A stretch of DNA of 47,698 bases, taken from NCBI GenBank assembly GCA_016124795.1, contig WGNB01000026.1, forward strand, positions 1 to 47,698, written 5' to 3'. This document shows, piece after piece, positions 29,833 to 36,974 of the stretch; within the stretch, counting starts at the first letter, position 1, and every line of letters begins with the position of its first letter. This stretch comes from Rhodopseudomonas sp. Its GTDB lineage: Bacteria; Pseudomonadota; Alphaproteobacteria; Rhizobiales; Xanthobacteraceae. Position numbers and translations under genes: made by a program. The notes under the pieces were generated by a model. That model was not told the DNA's origin and made no database searches. It saw only the letters and a program-made list of their open reading frames with translations.

Positions 29833-30735
29833 ATGGCGGATCATTCACGATTGGGGCGCGGCCTGGCCTCGTTGATGGGAGAAGTCGCCGAGGAATCGCC
29901 GTCGACCGAGACCGCCCGCAAGCCGCGCAAGGCGCCGATCGAGAATATCGTCGTTAACCCGCGCAATCCGCGCCGCACGTTCGTCGAGGCCGATCTCGTT
30001 GAGCTGACCGCCTCGATCAAGGAGCGCGGCATCATTCAGCCGATCGTCGTCCGCATCACCAAAGATCAGGCCGGCGGCAAGGATGACCGTTTTGAAATCA
30101 TCGCCGGCGAACGGCGTTGGCGCGCGGCGCAGCGGGCCGGCTTGCACGAAGTGCCGGTCACTGTCGTCGAAGCGACCGATGCCCAGGCGCTTGAATTCGC
30201 GATCATTGAAAACGTCCAGCGCGCTGATCTTAATCCTATCGAGGAAGCGGCCGGCTATCTGGCGCTGATGGAAGAATTTAATCATAGTCAGGACGCGGTG
30301 GCGCAGATCGTCGGCAAGAGCCGTTCGCACGTCGCCAACATGATCCGCTTGTTGAAATTGTCCGAGCCGGTCAAGGCGCTGGTTCAACAGGGCCAGATCT
30401 CGGCCGGCCACGCGCGTCAATTGGTCGGTCAGCCGAATGCGGCCGAGATCGCGCAGGATATCATCAAGCGCGGTTTGAGCGTTCGCCAGATCGAAGACGA
30501 AATGCGCAAGGACGGCAAGGCGCAGGCGAAGTCGCTGGCCGGCGGCATTGCCACCGAGGCCAAAGGCGCCGACAAGCCAAAGAAGGATCCCGACACCCGC
30601 GCGCTGGAACGCCGCGTGTCCGATGCGCTGGGGCTTGACGTCAGTGTCGACGATCGCGGCGGCAAAGGCACGCTACAGATCAAATACAAGAATCTCGACC
30701 AGCTCGACGCGGTGTTGCGCAAGCTTGAAGGCTAA
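29833..30735 (+). CDS. parB: Chromosome-partitioning protein ParB
   Basis: CTP-dependent DNA clamp that loads at parS and spreads, acting with ParA in segregation. The 300-residue protein starts MADHSRLGRGLASLMGE, the conserved ParA-contact N-terminus, followed by the N-domain (NPRNPRRTFVEADLVELTAS, IAGERRWRAAQRAGL, IENVQRADLNPIEEA) with the GERRWRA CTPase motif, the HTH (DAVAQIVGKSRSHVANMIRLLKL, given as DAVAQIVGKSRSHVANM) and the C-terminal dimerisation region (KGTLQIKYKNLDQLDAVL). I chose ATG 29833, preceded by GGAGCGG; the open frame to 29806 lacks the motif. It is convergent with the RlpA-like gene. Confidence 0.97.
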   Translation: MADHSRLGRGLASLMGEVAEESPSTETARKPRKAPIENIVVNPRNPRRTFVEADLVELTASIKERGIIQPIVVRITKDQAGGKDDRFEIIAGERRWRAAQRAGLHEVPVTVVEATDAQALEFAIIENVQRADLNPIEEAAGYLALMEEFNHSQDAVAQIVGKSRSHVANMIRLLKLSEPVKALVQQGQISAGHARQLVGQPNAAEIAQDIIKRGLSVRQIEDEMRKDGKAQAKSLAGGIATEAKGADKPKKDPDTRALERRVSDALGLDVSVDDRGGKGTLQIKYKNLDQLDAVLRKLEG

Positions 30736-30767
30736 GCGGTCGCCGGCAGGACGCGACAACGAGCGCG

Positions 30768-31676
30768 TCAATCGATGCTGGCAACATTGATGGCGAACTG
30801 GCTGTCGACCGGCCCCGGCGTCCAGTTGTTTCCGGCGAGCAACGTGACCTTCATGTTGTGCAGCAAGCCGAGCCGCATTGACGGGTCGAAATAACGCATC
30901 GCCTTTTCGTTCAGGTCGATCACGCGGCCGGGCCGCAGCGGTCCGACGTCGTTGATCTTGACGATGGCGCGTTTGTCGCCGCTCTCAAGTAGCGCGAAGG
31001 TCGGCCGGTAATTTCGGCCATAACGTACGCCGCCGAACTGTTTGCGCAGATCGATCTGGATCGCTGCCGTCCAGGCCGACGGATCATAAGGTTCGCCGGA
31101 TGCCGTCAGCGCGACATTGGTGACCGTGGCGTCGCGGAACGGATTGTAGGTCGAAGCAATGCCGACGATGGTCGCGAGCGCATGCGCGACACTGCTGTTG
31201 CCCGCCTTGCGCGCCAGCGCGGTGCCGAGTTTGACCGGCCAGGACTGATCCGGTTCGACGGCGCCGCGCAACGGCAGCGCGCTCGCGATCACGGTTTCGG
31301 AGCCGGCGGTCTTTGCCCTTTCGCTCATCGCCGGGTCACGCTTGGCCGGGTCACGCTTGGTCGACTCGCTCATGGCCAATTTGTTCATGGCCAATTCGCT
31401 TGGGGCCGGTTCTTGTCCGGCCGGCGCGGATGAAGGTGTCGGCGTGTCATCGGCGGTCTGGATGTCGGGGCGCAAGCCGACTTCCGCCAGCGACAGCACG
31501 ATGGAGACATTGGCGTCGTTCAGCGAGACGACGTAGCTGTCCTGATTGCGCTCCGGCCATAAACCGCCGATCAGCCCGATGAGCAGCAACGACGCGATCG
31601 TCAGCTTGAAAAGACCCCCGAATGTCGAGGAGGCCGGTTCCTCGCCTTCCAGCGGGAGCGTGGTTGCCAGAGCCAT
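30768..31676 (-). CDS. RlpA-like double-psi beta-barrel protein with an N-terminal membrane anchor
   Basis: A 302-residue protein. A single hydrophobic helix near residue 20 (LFKLTIASLLLIGLIGGLW) suggests a signal anchor. A polar, repetitive linker (about 90-125) with pentads such as SELAM, NKLAM, RDPAK, RDPAM and SERAK follows. The C-terminal domain (about 185-290) is RlpA-like: GIASTYNPFRDATVTNVALT, ASGEPYDPSAWTAA, AIVKINDVGPLRPGRVIDLN. The RlpA family includes septal lytic transglycosylases; activity here is not proven, and the family's catalytic Asp is offered by IKINDVGP-type context. I chose ATG 31676, as TTG 31778 gives an odd extension. Confidence 0.85.
   Translation of the reverse strand: MALATTLPLEGEEPASSTFGGLFKLTIASLLLIGLIGGLWPERNQDSYVVSLNDANVSIVLSLAEVGLRPDIQTADDTPTPSSAPAGQEPAPSELAMNKLAMSESTKRDPAKRDPAMSERAKTAGSETVIASALPLRGAVEPDQSWPVKLGTALARKAGNSSVAHALATIVGIASTYNPFRDATVTNVALTASGEPYDPSAWTAAIQIDLRKQFGGVRYGRNYRPTFALLESGDKRAIVKINDVGPLRPGRVIDLNEKAMRYFDPSMRLGLLHNMKVTLLAGNNWTPGPVDSQFAINVASID
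31331..31400 (-). repeat. 15-bp tandem repeats in the RlpA-like gene linker
   Basis: CCGGGTCACGCTTGG occurs twice in perfect tandem (31331-31345, 31346-31360), followed by CATGGCCAATTTGTT and CATGGCCAATTCGCT (31371-31385, 31386-31400; three mismatches). Each unit equals five codons, matching the pentad repeats of the protein linker. The unit length keeps the frame, so copy-number change would alter linker length only. Confidence 0.85.
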
Positions 31677-31817
31677 CGAATCCTGAGGTGCTTGAGTCGG
31701 TCCCGGGGCGATTCTCGCCCTGAAATTATCAAGAGGAAGTAAAGCGTCGGTCGCGGAAGCCGCGATAATTCGATGCAATACCCGGCCACCTCGGCCGGCG
31801 AACGAGGCTTTTCGAGG

Positions 31818-32300
31818 CTATTTCGATCGCTTTTTAGCTTTGGCTTTTCTTTTTGCGCCGGTTTTGCTTGTGCGTTTGCTGGCGGTTGCCGCTTTGGATT
31901 GGCTTTTGGCCTTGGCGCCGGATTTTACCGGCTCGGTCAAAAAGGCCGCGCACAGCGCCGGATCGAATTCGCGGTAGTCGTTGGTGATCTCGGTGCCCTT
32001 GGCGATGGTGGTCGAGGCAATGGCGTACCCGCCGCGCAGGATCGTGTTCGGTTTGTCGGCGTGGTTCATGTGATGGTCGTTGTCGACCGTGAACAGGATC
32101 TCGCCGTCGACCCGGTAAGCGTAATCCTTGAGGAACGCGCGGGCTTCCTTCGGCAATTTGGCGAACTGCTTGGGCGTGTAGCAACGGTCGAAGCCTTCGA
32201 CAAAGCGCCAGATCTTGGTGCCCTTCGGAATGCGCTCGGCGGCAAAAACGCCAAGACCGTGGATCGGGCTTCGGTCGAGATAAGTTTTGACCAGCAGCAT
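31818..32300 (-). CDS. SET-domain lysine methyltransferase-like protein
   Basis: A 160-residue protein whose residues about 3-120 form a SET domain: SPIHGLGVFAAERIPKGTKI (N-terminal SET motif), the N-H-x-x-x-P-N pocket in MNHADKPNTIL and GTEITNDY (the E-x-x-x-D-Y end). These residues bind SAM and the target lysine in eukaryotic and chlamydial members. The last 40 residues are rich in Lys/Ala (KSQSKAATASKRTSKTGAK), like a DNA- or histone-tail-like region. ATG 32300 starts right at MLLVKTYLDRSP; upstream codons are not family-like. A histone-H1-like gene lies about 0.6 kb away on the same strand. Confidence 0.9.
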   Translation of the reverse strand: MLLVKTYLDRSPIHGLGVFAAERIPKGTKIWRFVEGFDRCYTPKQFAKLPKEARAFLKDYAYRVDGEILFTVDNDHHMNHADKPNTILRGGYAIASTTIAKGTEITNDYREFDPALCAAFLTEPVKSGAKAKSQSKAATASKRTSKTGAKRKAKAKKRSK

Positions 32301-32560
32301 CGTGAAGCCTTCGTTGCAAGTCATGCGATCGGTAGGACCGCGGCGACGACACAACCGGTATCAAATTCACGGCTTTGGCGGGAGAGGCGATCGCGCCGGC
32401 GCAGGCGGCTTTCCCCAGCACCGGGCGACGGCTTTGTCCGGAGGCGCGGCGCGTTGTCGCCGGACGGTTTGCGCCGCGGAACTTTTTACCGGCATACCGG
32501 TTGAGAGCGTATCGGCTTCAAGAGGCCGGTCCCCAACCACAAGCCGGAAGGGTTCGCGCT

Positions 32561-32815
32561 ATGATGACCGCCGCCAACTCCGGTCTCAAGTTCGGTCTGT
32601 TGCAGGCCACCGCCGGTTGGCTCCGGACACTGTCGGCCACGCTGCGTCGACCGTGGTCGCGTGACGACGACGACCGGACCGCCGGGCCGGCCGTCATCGT
32701 TCACGATCCGGCGGCCGATGCCCCCCACGACCTCGACGATCCGTTTTTCGATCGCAGCGTTCAGGCGCGCATGGCCGACGTCATTGCCGGCATTCATAAG
32801 CCCGACAGAAGCTGA
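32561..32815 (+). CDS. Small conserved-looking protein of unknown function
   Basis: An 84-residue protein beginning MMTAANSGLKFGLLQATAGW. GGAAGGG (32545-32551) sits well before ATG 32561. The C-terminal part contains DLDDPFFDRSVQARMADVIA, a short acidic/aromatic motif I associate loosely with Bradyrhizobiaceae hypothetical proteins, without naming a family. There is no signal peptide or membrane helix. It is flanked by the SET gene and the H1-like gene, both on the opposite strand. The longer open frame from 32375 has no good start. Confidence 0.5.
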   Translation: MMTAANSGLKFGLLQATAGWLRTLSATLRRPWSRDDDDRTAGPAVIVHDPAADAPHDLDDPFFDRSVQARMADVIAGIHKPDRS

Positions 32816-32849
32816 CGCATTCTCGGACGACGTCTGGTCGCGCGACGCT

Positions 32850-33170
32850 CTATTGCGTTTCGGAGGTGCCCGGCAGTTCGAGCTTGTTGCGCAGTGCGTC
32901 GGTGCCCTGAACGGTATCGACGATGACACCGAAGGCGCCGCCGCTGCGCGCGCGGGCCTTTTTCGCGGGCTTCTTGACGGCCTTTTTGGCGGATTTCTTT
33001 GACCGGGTGGCTGCGGTCCGCGCCGGCTTGGCGGCGGATTTCTTTTTGGCTTTCTTCTTGCTCTTCTTCTTGCCGGCCTTCAGCGCTGACTTTTTGGTTG
33101 CCGGTTTGGTGGTCTTCTTGCCCCGGGCGGCGGGCTTCTTCTTGGATTTCTTGGAGGTCTTTTTAGCCAT
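32850..33170 (-). CDS. Histone-H1-like Lys/Ala-rich nucleoid protein
   Basis: A 106-residue protein, very basic: residues 1-75 are runs of Lys, Ala, Ser and Pro such as MAKKTSKKSKKKPAARGKK and KKAVKKPAKKARARSGG, as in the tails of histone H1 and bacterial Hc1/HctA-like proteins. The C-terminal 30 residues (GAFGVIVDTVQGTDALRNKL) are a different, neutral to acidic segment that may be a folding or recruiting motif. The basic part should bind DNA non-specifically. I chose ATG 33170 because it starts at MAKKTSKK; the frame extends to 33203 without a ribosome-binding site. Confidence 0.85.
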   Translation of the reverse strand: MAKKTSKKSKKKPAARGKKTTKPATKKSALKAGKKKSKKKAKKKSAAKPARTAATRSKKSAKKAVKKPAKKARARSGGAFGVIVDTVQGTDALRNKLELPGTSETQ

Positions 33171-33365
33171 CGTGCGCTCTGGGGTTTTAAAGCGAATCGC
33201 CATCGAATCGCTTCGCGCAGGTTAGAAGCGGGTGCTTGTCAACGCCAGTGGCGAAGCGTCGTTATCATCGTCGCCGTCGCGCGGACTGGATTGATCCGGC
33301 CGGTGCGTCTAGACAGGGTGCAAGCCGCCAACAATACGCTGTCAACAATATCAGGGAGGGCCACG

Positions 33366-34271
33366 GTGTCCGCATCACTGCAAGGCGAAACGCAGCCGAC
33401 GGTTTATCGCTTCAAGCTCGGCGGCTTCGAGGCCGCCACCATTCTCGACAGCAAGGCGATCCGCCAGCCGCTGCATCCCGCTTATGGCGCCAATGCCCCG
33501 GCGGAAGAGATCCATGCCTTGGCCCAGGCCAACAACATCGACACCGCGCGTTTCGAACATCCCAACATTCCGACCTTGGTCAATACCGGCAAGGAACTGG
33601 TGCTGTTCGATACCGGCAACGGCGCATTGCCGCGCGAATATGAAGCCCTGAAAACCCGCATGCCGCCGGGCCAACTGGCGGAGCGTCTGGCCTTGCTCGG
33701 GCACAAGCCGGAAGACATCGACGTGGTCGTCCTGACGCATGGTCACCCCGATCACATCGGCGGTCTGGTCGAAGGCGGCAAGCCGGTCTACCCGAACGCC
33801 CGTTACGTCTTCGGCGCGGCGGAATATGACTTCTGGAAAAAGAACGAGGGCGTGCGCGAGGCGCGCGTGTTTAACCAGAAGCTCTTCATGACGATCTGCG
33901 AACCTCTGGCCGACCGCGCCACGTTCATCAAGCCGGGCGATGAGGTGGTCGGCGGCATTCACGCCGTCGACGCCGCCGGTCATTCGCCGGGGCTGATGGC
34001 GTTTCACATCGAGAGTGACGGCAAGCGCTTCATGGTCACCGCCGATACCGTCACGCAATATGTGATGGCGGTGCAGCGGCCGGAATGGCACTTCGAAATG
34101 GATGACGACAAGGACAAGGCGGTCGCGACCCGCCGGCGGATGCTGGACATGCTGGCGACCGAGAAACTGTTCTTCGCCAGCTTCCACATGCCGTTTCCCG
34201 GCATCGGCTGGATCGATCGGACCTCGGCCGGTTATCGCTGGGTGCCGCACAGCTATCAGCTGAACCTGTAG
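33366..34271 (+). CDS. Metallo-beta-lactamase-fold hydrolase
   Basis: A 301-residue MBL-fold protein. The zinc-binding motif HGHPDHIGGLV is present, followed by the later His in DAAGHSPGLMAF and the Asp in MVTADTVTQY; LVNTGKELVLFDTGNG precedes the first motif. GTG 33366 has an excellent Shine-Dalgarno (AGGGAGGG, 33352-33359) eight bases upstream; an earlier in-frame ATG at 33291 does not. There is no signal peptide from this start, so I place it in the cytoplasm. The family includes lactonases, glyoxalases II and others, and the substrate is not readable. It is convergent with holA after two bases. Confidence 0.9.
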   Translation: MSASLQGETQPTVYRFKLGGFEAATILDSKAIRQPLHPAYGANAPAEEIHALAQANNIDTARFEHPNIPTLVNTGKELVLFDTGNGALPREYEALKTRMPPGQLAERLALLGHKPEDIDVVVLTHGHPDHIGGLVEGGKPVYPNARYVFGAAEYDFWKKNEGVREARVFNQKLFMTICEPLADRATFIKPGDEVVGGIHAVDAAGHSPGLMAFHIESDGKRFMVTADTVTQYVMAVQRPEWHFEMDDDKDKAVATRRRMLDMLATEKLFFASFHMPFPGIGWIDRTSAGYRWVPHSYQLNL

Positions 34272-34273
34272 GC

Positions 34274-35305
34274 TCAGGCGTTCCGCCGCCGCGCGTTCAT
34301 GGCGATCGACAGCAAGGTGCGCTGCGCGATGGCTTCGGCCAGCGGCGCGTTGCGGCGGGCGTCGAGCGAGGCTTCGGCGAGCTTTTCCATCACGCCGACC
34401 AGGCGGGCCGGTGACCAGGCCCGCAGGGCGGCGCCGACCCGCGCTTCGCGGGAGAAATGAACCGGCGGCGCGCCGCGCTTCATCGCCCATTCGATTGAAT
34501 CGCCGGCTTCGACCGCCAGCATCATCTTGTGCAGATTGGCGACCTGACGGACCGCCGCTGAAATGATGGCCGCCGGCGATGAACCGCTGGCCCGCGCCTT
34601 GCCGAATTCGGTTTCGACTTCGACGGTACGGCCGGCGAAGGCCGCGTCGATGACACCATCGAGCGCCAAGGCGGAAGCGTCGGCCACCACCGCCATCACG
34701 TCGCCGAGTTCGACCCGCTCCTGACCGCGGGCGTAAAGCGCCAGCTTGCGCACTTCGTTGCGCGAGGCCAGACGGTCGCCGCCGAGCAGCGCGACGAGAC
34801 TGGCGCGGGCATCCGGTGCGATGGTCAGTCTGGCGTCGCGCATTTCGTCATCGATCAGCCGCCCGAGCGCCGCGCCGCTGTCGACGTAACACGGTAATGC
34901 GGCGGCGACCTTGGCCTTCTCGCACATGGTCCGCAGCGGCGAAGTCTTCTTGAGATCGCCGGCTTCGATGATGACCCGGCATTCCTCGGACGGTGCGGCA
35001 ATCAGCGGTTCGACCGAACCGGCGATGTTGCGCGAACCGGCTTTGACCAGCACGGCGCGCCGGCCGCCGAACAGCGGTACGGTGTGCGCTTCCTCGACCA
35101 GTCGCGACGGATTGCCGGACAAGTCCTCGCCCTCGATCCGGACGAATGAAAAAGGGTCGTTGGGATCGTCGACCGACGCCTTGATCAGAGCGTCAACGCG
35201 TTCGCGGACCAGGCCGGCATCGGGGCCGTAAACCAGCACCACCGGCAAGCGCGGATCGGGCTTGGCGACGAAACGGTCGACGTCGGCGGCTTTGATGGCG
35301 GTCAT
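34274..35305 (-). CDS. holA: DNA polymerase III delta subunit
   Basis: The clamp-loader wrench that opens the beta clamp. The 343-residue protein begins MTAIKAADVDRFVAKPDPRL, then VVLVYGPDAGLVRERVDAL, and has the HolA core LLGGDRLASRNEVRKLALYA and the C-terminal MMLAVEAGDSIEWAMKRGAPP region. Its length is usual for alphaproteobacteria. It belongs to the leuS-lptE-holA run; one unrecognised gene (35335-36357) is inserted after lptE. Confidence 0.93.
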   Translation of the reverse strand: MTAIKAADVDRFVAKPDPRLPVVLVYGPDAGLVRERVDALIKASVDDPNDPFSFVRIEGEDLSGNPSRLVEEAHTVPLFGGRRAVLVKAGSRNIAGSVEPLIAAPSEECRVIIEAGDLKKTSPLRTMCEKAKVAAALPCYVDSGAALGRLIDDEMRDARLTIAPDARASLVALLGGDRLASRNEVRKLALYARGQERVELGDVMAVVADASALALDGVIDAAFAGRTVEVETEFGKARASGSSPAAIISAAVRQVANLHKMMLAVEAGDSIEWAMKRGAPPVHFSREARVGAALRAWSPARLVGVMEKLAEASLDARRNAPLAEAIAQRTLLSIAMNARRRNA

Positions 35306-35334
35306 ATCGTCCCGAAGCTAATGCGCGGTGGCCG

Positions 35335-36357
35335 TCAGGGCAATGCGAGCGTCGCAGATGCATTCGACAAGGGACGCAACGCGACCTGATCGCTCAGATG
35401 GGCGGCTTCGGCGGTCGCGATGGCAAAACCGCCACGTTCGGCCAGCGGTGCGAAGCCGTGCAGGCCGCGCGGCACCAGCCTGAACCGGGTGACGTTGTTC
35501 ATCCGCCGGCGTGCTTCGTCGTCTTTTGTCACCGAGCCGGCGATCAGTTTGACGCGCCCGCTCCGCAGAGCCGAAAGGTTCTCAACGATTGCATCGTCGC
35601 TGCCATATTCGAACAGACCGCCTTCGGACGAGGCCGCGACAATGGCGCCCGTTCCGGCAATCGCCTCCAGCCATTGCGATAATAACGTCGGCCGATTCCA
35701 GTCATAAGGATGATGATTGAAACGGATGTCGAGCCCGGCCAAAGGGCGGCCGCTCTCCATCATTGCCGCCAACGCATTGCCGCCGAAATAGGGGCCGGCC
35801 TCGTCGCCATCGAACACATCGATCGCTATGCGACGTTGCAAGAGATCGGGCCGATGCCGGCGCAGCAGGATTAACGCATTGAGGCTATCGACCGCCGGGC
35901 CGCCGGCAATGTTGATCAGATGCAACGGCGCGCCCGGCGCTTCGGCCAAATCCGCCAACAGACCGTCGGCCAGCAGACGCGCTGTCTGCTGGGTGCGAAG
36001 CCGCAGCAGGGTCAGTTGCGGCGACGCGGCGAACTTACGGTCGACCGGGTTATCGTAAGGCGGGACCAGATTGTCGGGGCCGAGCTTCATGACGTAAGTC
36101 GACAGGCCGTCGAGAAATGGGGCGTCCGCCGCAAACAGTGCTTTCGCCAGCAGGGACCGCCTGGTCAGCGACTTCAGCATCAACCGCATGATGAATTGGG
36201 GGACGCTGCGGTGTCTGGATTCGTCCCGGATGGCGGCGTCAATCAGAGCGCGCACGTTTTGTGGATCGTCAGGCACCGCAAAGCGCGGATCGGTGACGTC
36301 GATCACTGGCAAAGAATAGCCGGCGCGGGTCGCCGCATGGGCAAGTTCGGTGGGCAT
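35335..36357 (-). CDS. Unrecognised protein with a Rossmann-like (possible methyltransferase) glycine motif
   Basis: A 340-residue protein inserted between lptE and holA. After an all-alpha N-terminal part (SLTRRSLLAKALFAADAPFL), a Gly-rich INIAGGPAVDSLNALILLRR lies around residue 150, like motif I of class I SAM-binding folds, followed by IDVFDGDEAGPYFG where an acidic residue after the second strand would bind ribose. Later segments are ASSEGGLFEYGSDDAIVENL and MNNVTRFRLVPRGLHGFAPL. I cannot place it in a named family. A SAM- or nucleotide-dependent enzyme is a guess. Start ATG 36357 is unremarkable. Confidence 0.65.
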   Translation of the reverse strand: MPTELAHAATRAGYSLPVIDVTDPRFAVPDDPQNVRALIDAAIRDESRHRSVPQFIMRLMLKSLTRRSLLAKALFAADAPFLDGLSTYVMKLGPDNLVPPYDNPVDRKFAASPQLTLLRLRTQQTARLLADGLLADLAEAPGAPLHLINIAGGPAVDSLNALILLRRHRPDLLQRRIAIDVFDGDEAGPYFGGNALAAMMESGRPLAGLDIRFNHHPYDWNRPTLLSQWLEAIAGTGAIVAASSEGGLFEYGSDDAIVENLSALRSGRVKLIAGSVTKDDEARRRMNNVTRFRLVPRGLHGFAPLAERGGFAIATAEAAHLSDQVALRPLSNASATLALP

Positions 36358-36416
36358 GTCGGGAAGGCATCTCGCGGTGGCAATTGGGCTCGCAGCCCGC
36401 GAGGACGACGAAGCGC

Positions 36417-36974
36417 TCAGGTTCCGGCGGCGAAGTAGGACGCCACGCGCGACCGGATGTTGTCGGCGATGACCTTGGCGGCCCGGTTCTCGGCGTCGCG
36501 CAGGCCGCGGTCGCCGGCAAAGCGCTGTTGCTGGCCGGGGATATTGTACGACACGCGCGAGAAGGTCGTGCTCTTGAACACGGGCTTGCCGGTGGAGAGA
36601 TCGACCAGCGAATAGACCGCGTCGATTCCGTAGTTCTGGATGTCCGGCCGCGCCGAGTTCAGGTCGACGATGACCTGGGTCTGGCTCGAGGTCAGTCGGA
36701 TGTCGAGGCGATAGGCCGGCGACTGCGCCGCGCCGCCGCCGGTCAGGTCGAACAGCAACTGGTCGCGCATTTCGACGCCGACGCGTGACAGACGGGTGCC
36801 GTTCGGCGCGTCGATCGGCCGGACCTCGACCGAGCTCAGACGATCGCTGACGCCTGCCGGGCTGCCGACCGAAGCGTGATCGCCGTAAAGCGGCTGGAAA
36901 CAGCCGGCCGTGAGGCCCGCCAGCGCCAGCGCCAGGGTCAATCGCAGAATGCGTGGGGCGTTAGACAACGACAT
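36417..36974 (-). CDS. lptE: LPS-assembly lipoprotein LptE
   Basis: LptE plugs the LptD barrel in the outer membrane and helps insert lipopolysaccharide. The 185-residue precursor has a lipoprotein signal peptide with the lipobox L-T-A-G-C (Cys25): [27 protein letters not shown] is the typical alphaproteobacterial LptE start of the mature form. The body ([20 protein letters not shown] and [16 protein letters not shown]) fits. ATG 36974 lies within the end of leuS, overlapping by 14 bases, so translational coupling is likely. Confidence 0.9.
   Translation of the reverse strand: MSLSNAPRILRLTLALALAGLTAGCFQPLYGDHASVGSPAGVSDRLSSVEVRPIDAPNGTRLSRVGVEMRDQLLFDLTGGGAAQSPAYRLDIRLTSSQTQVIVDLNSARPDIQNYGIDAVYSLVDLSTGKPVFKSTTFSRVSYNIPGQQQRFAGDRGLRDAENRAAKVIADNIRSRVASYFAAGT

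Noticed and set aside
33375-34490. Antisense open frame of 371 codons over the MBL-fold gene and the end of holA
   Set aside because: Composed of shadow codons; crosses two well-supported genes.
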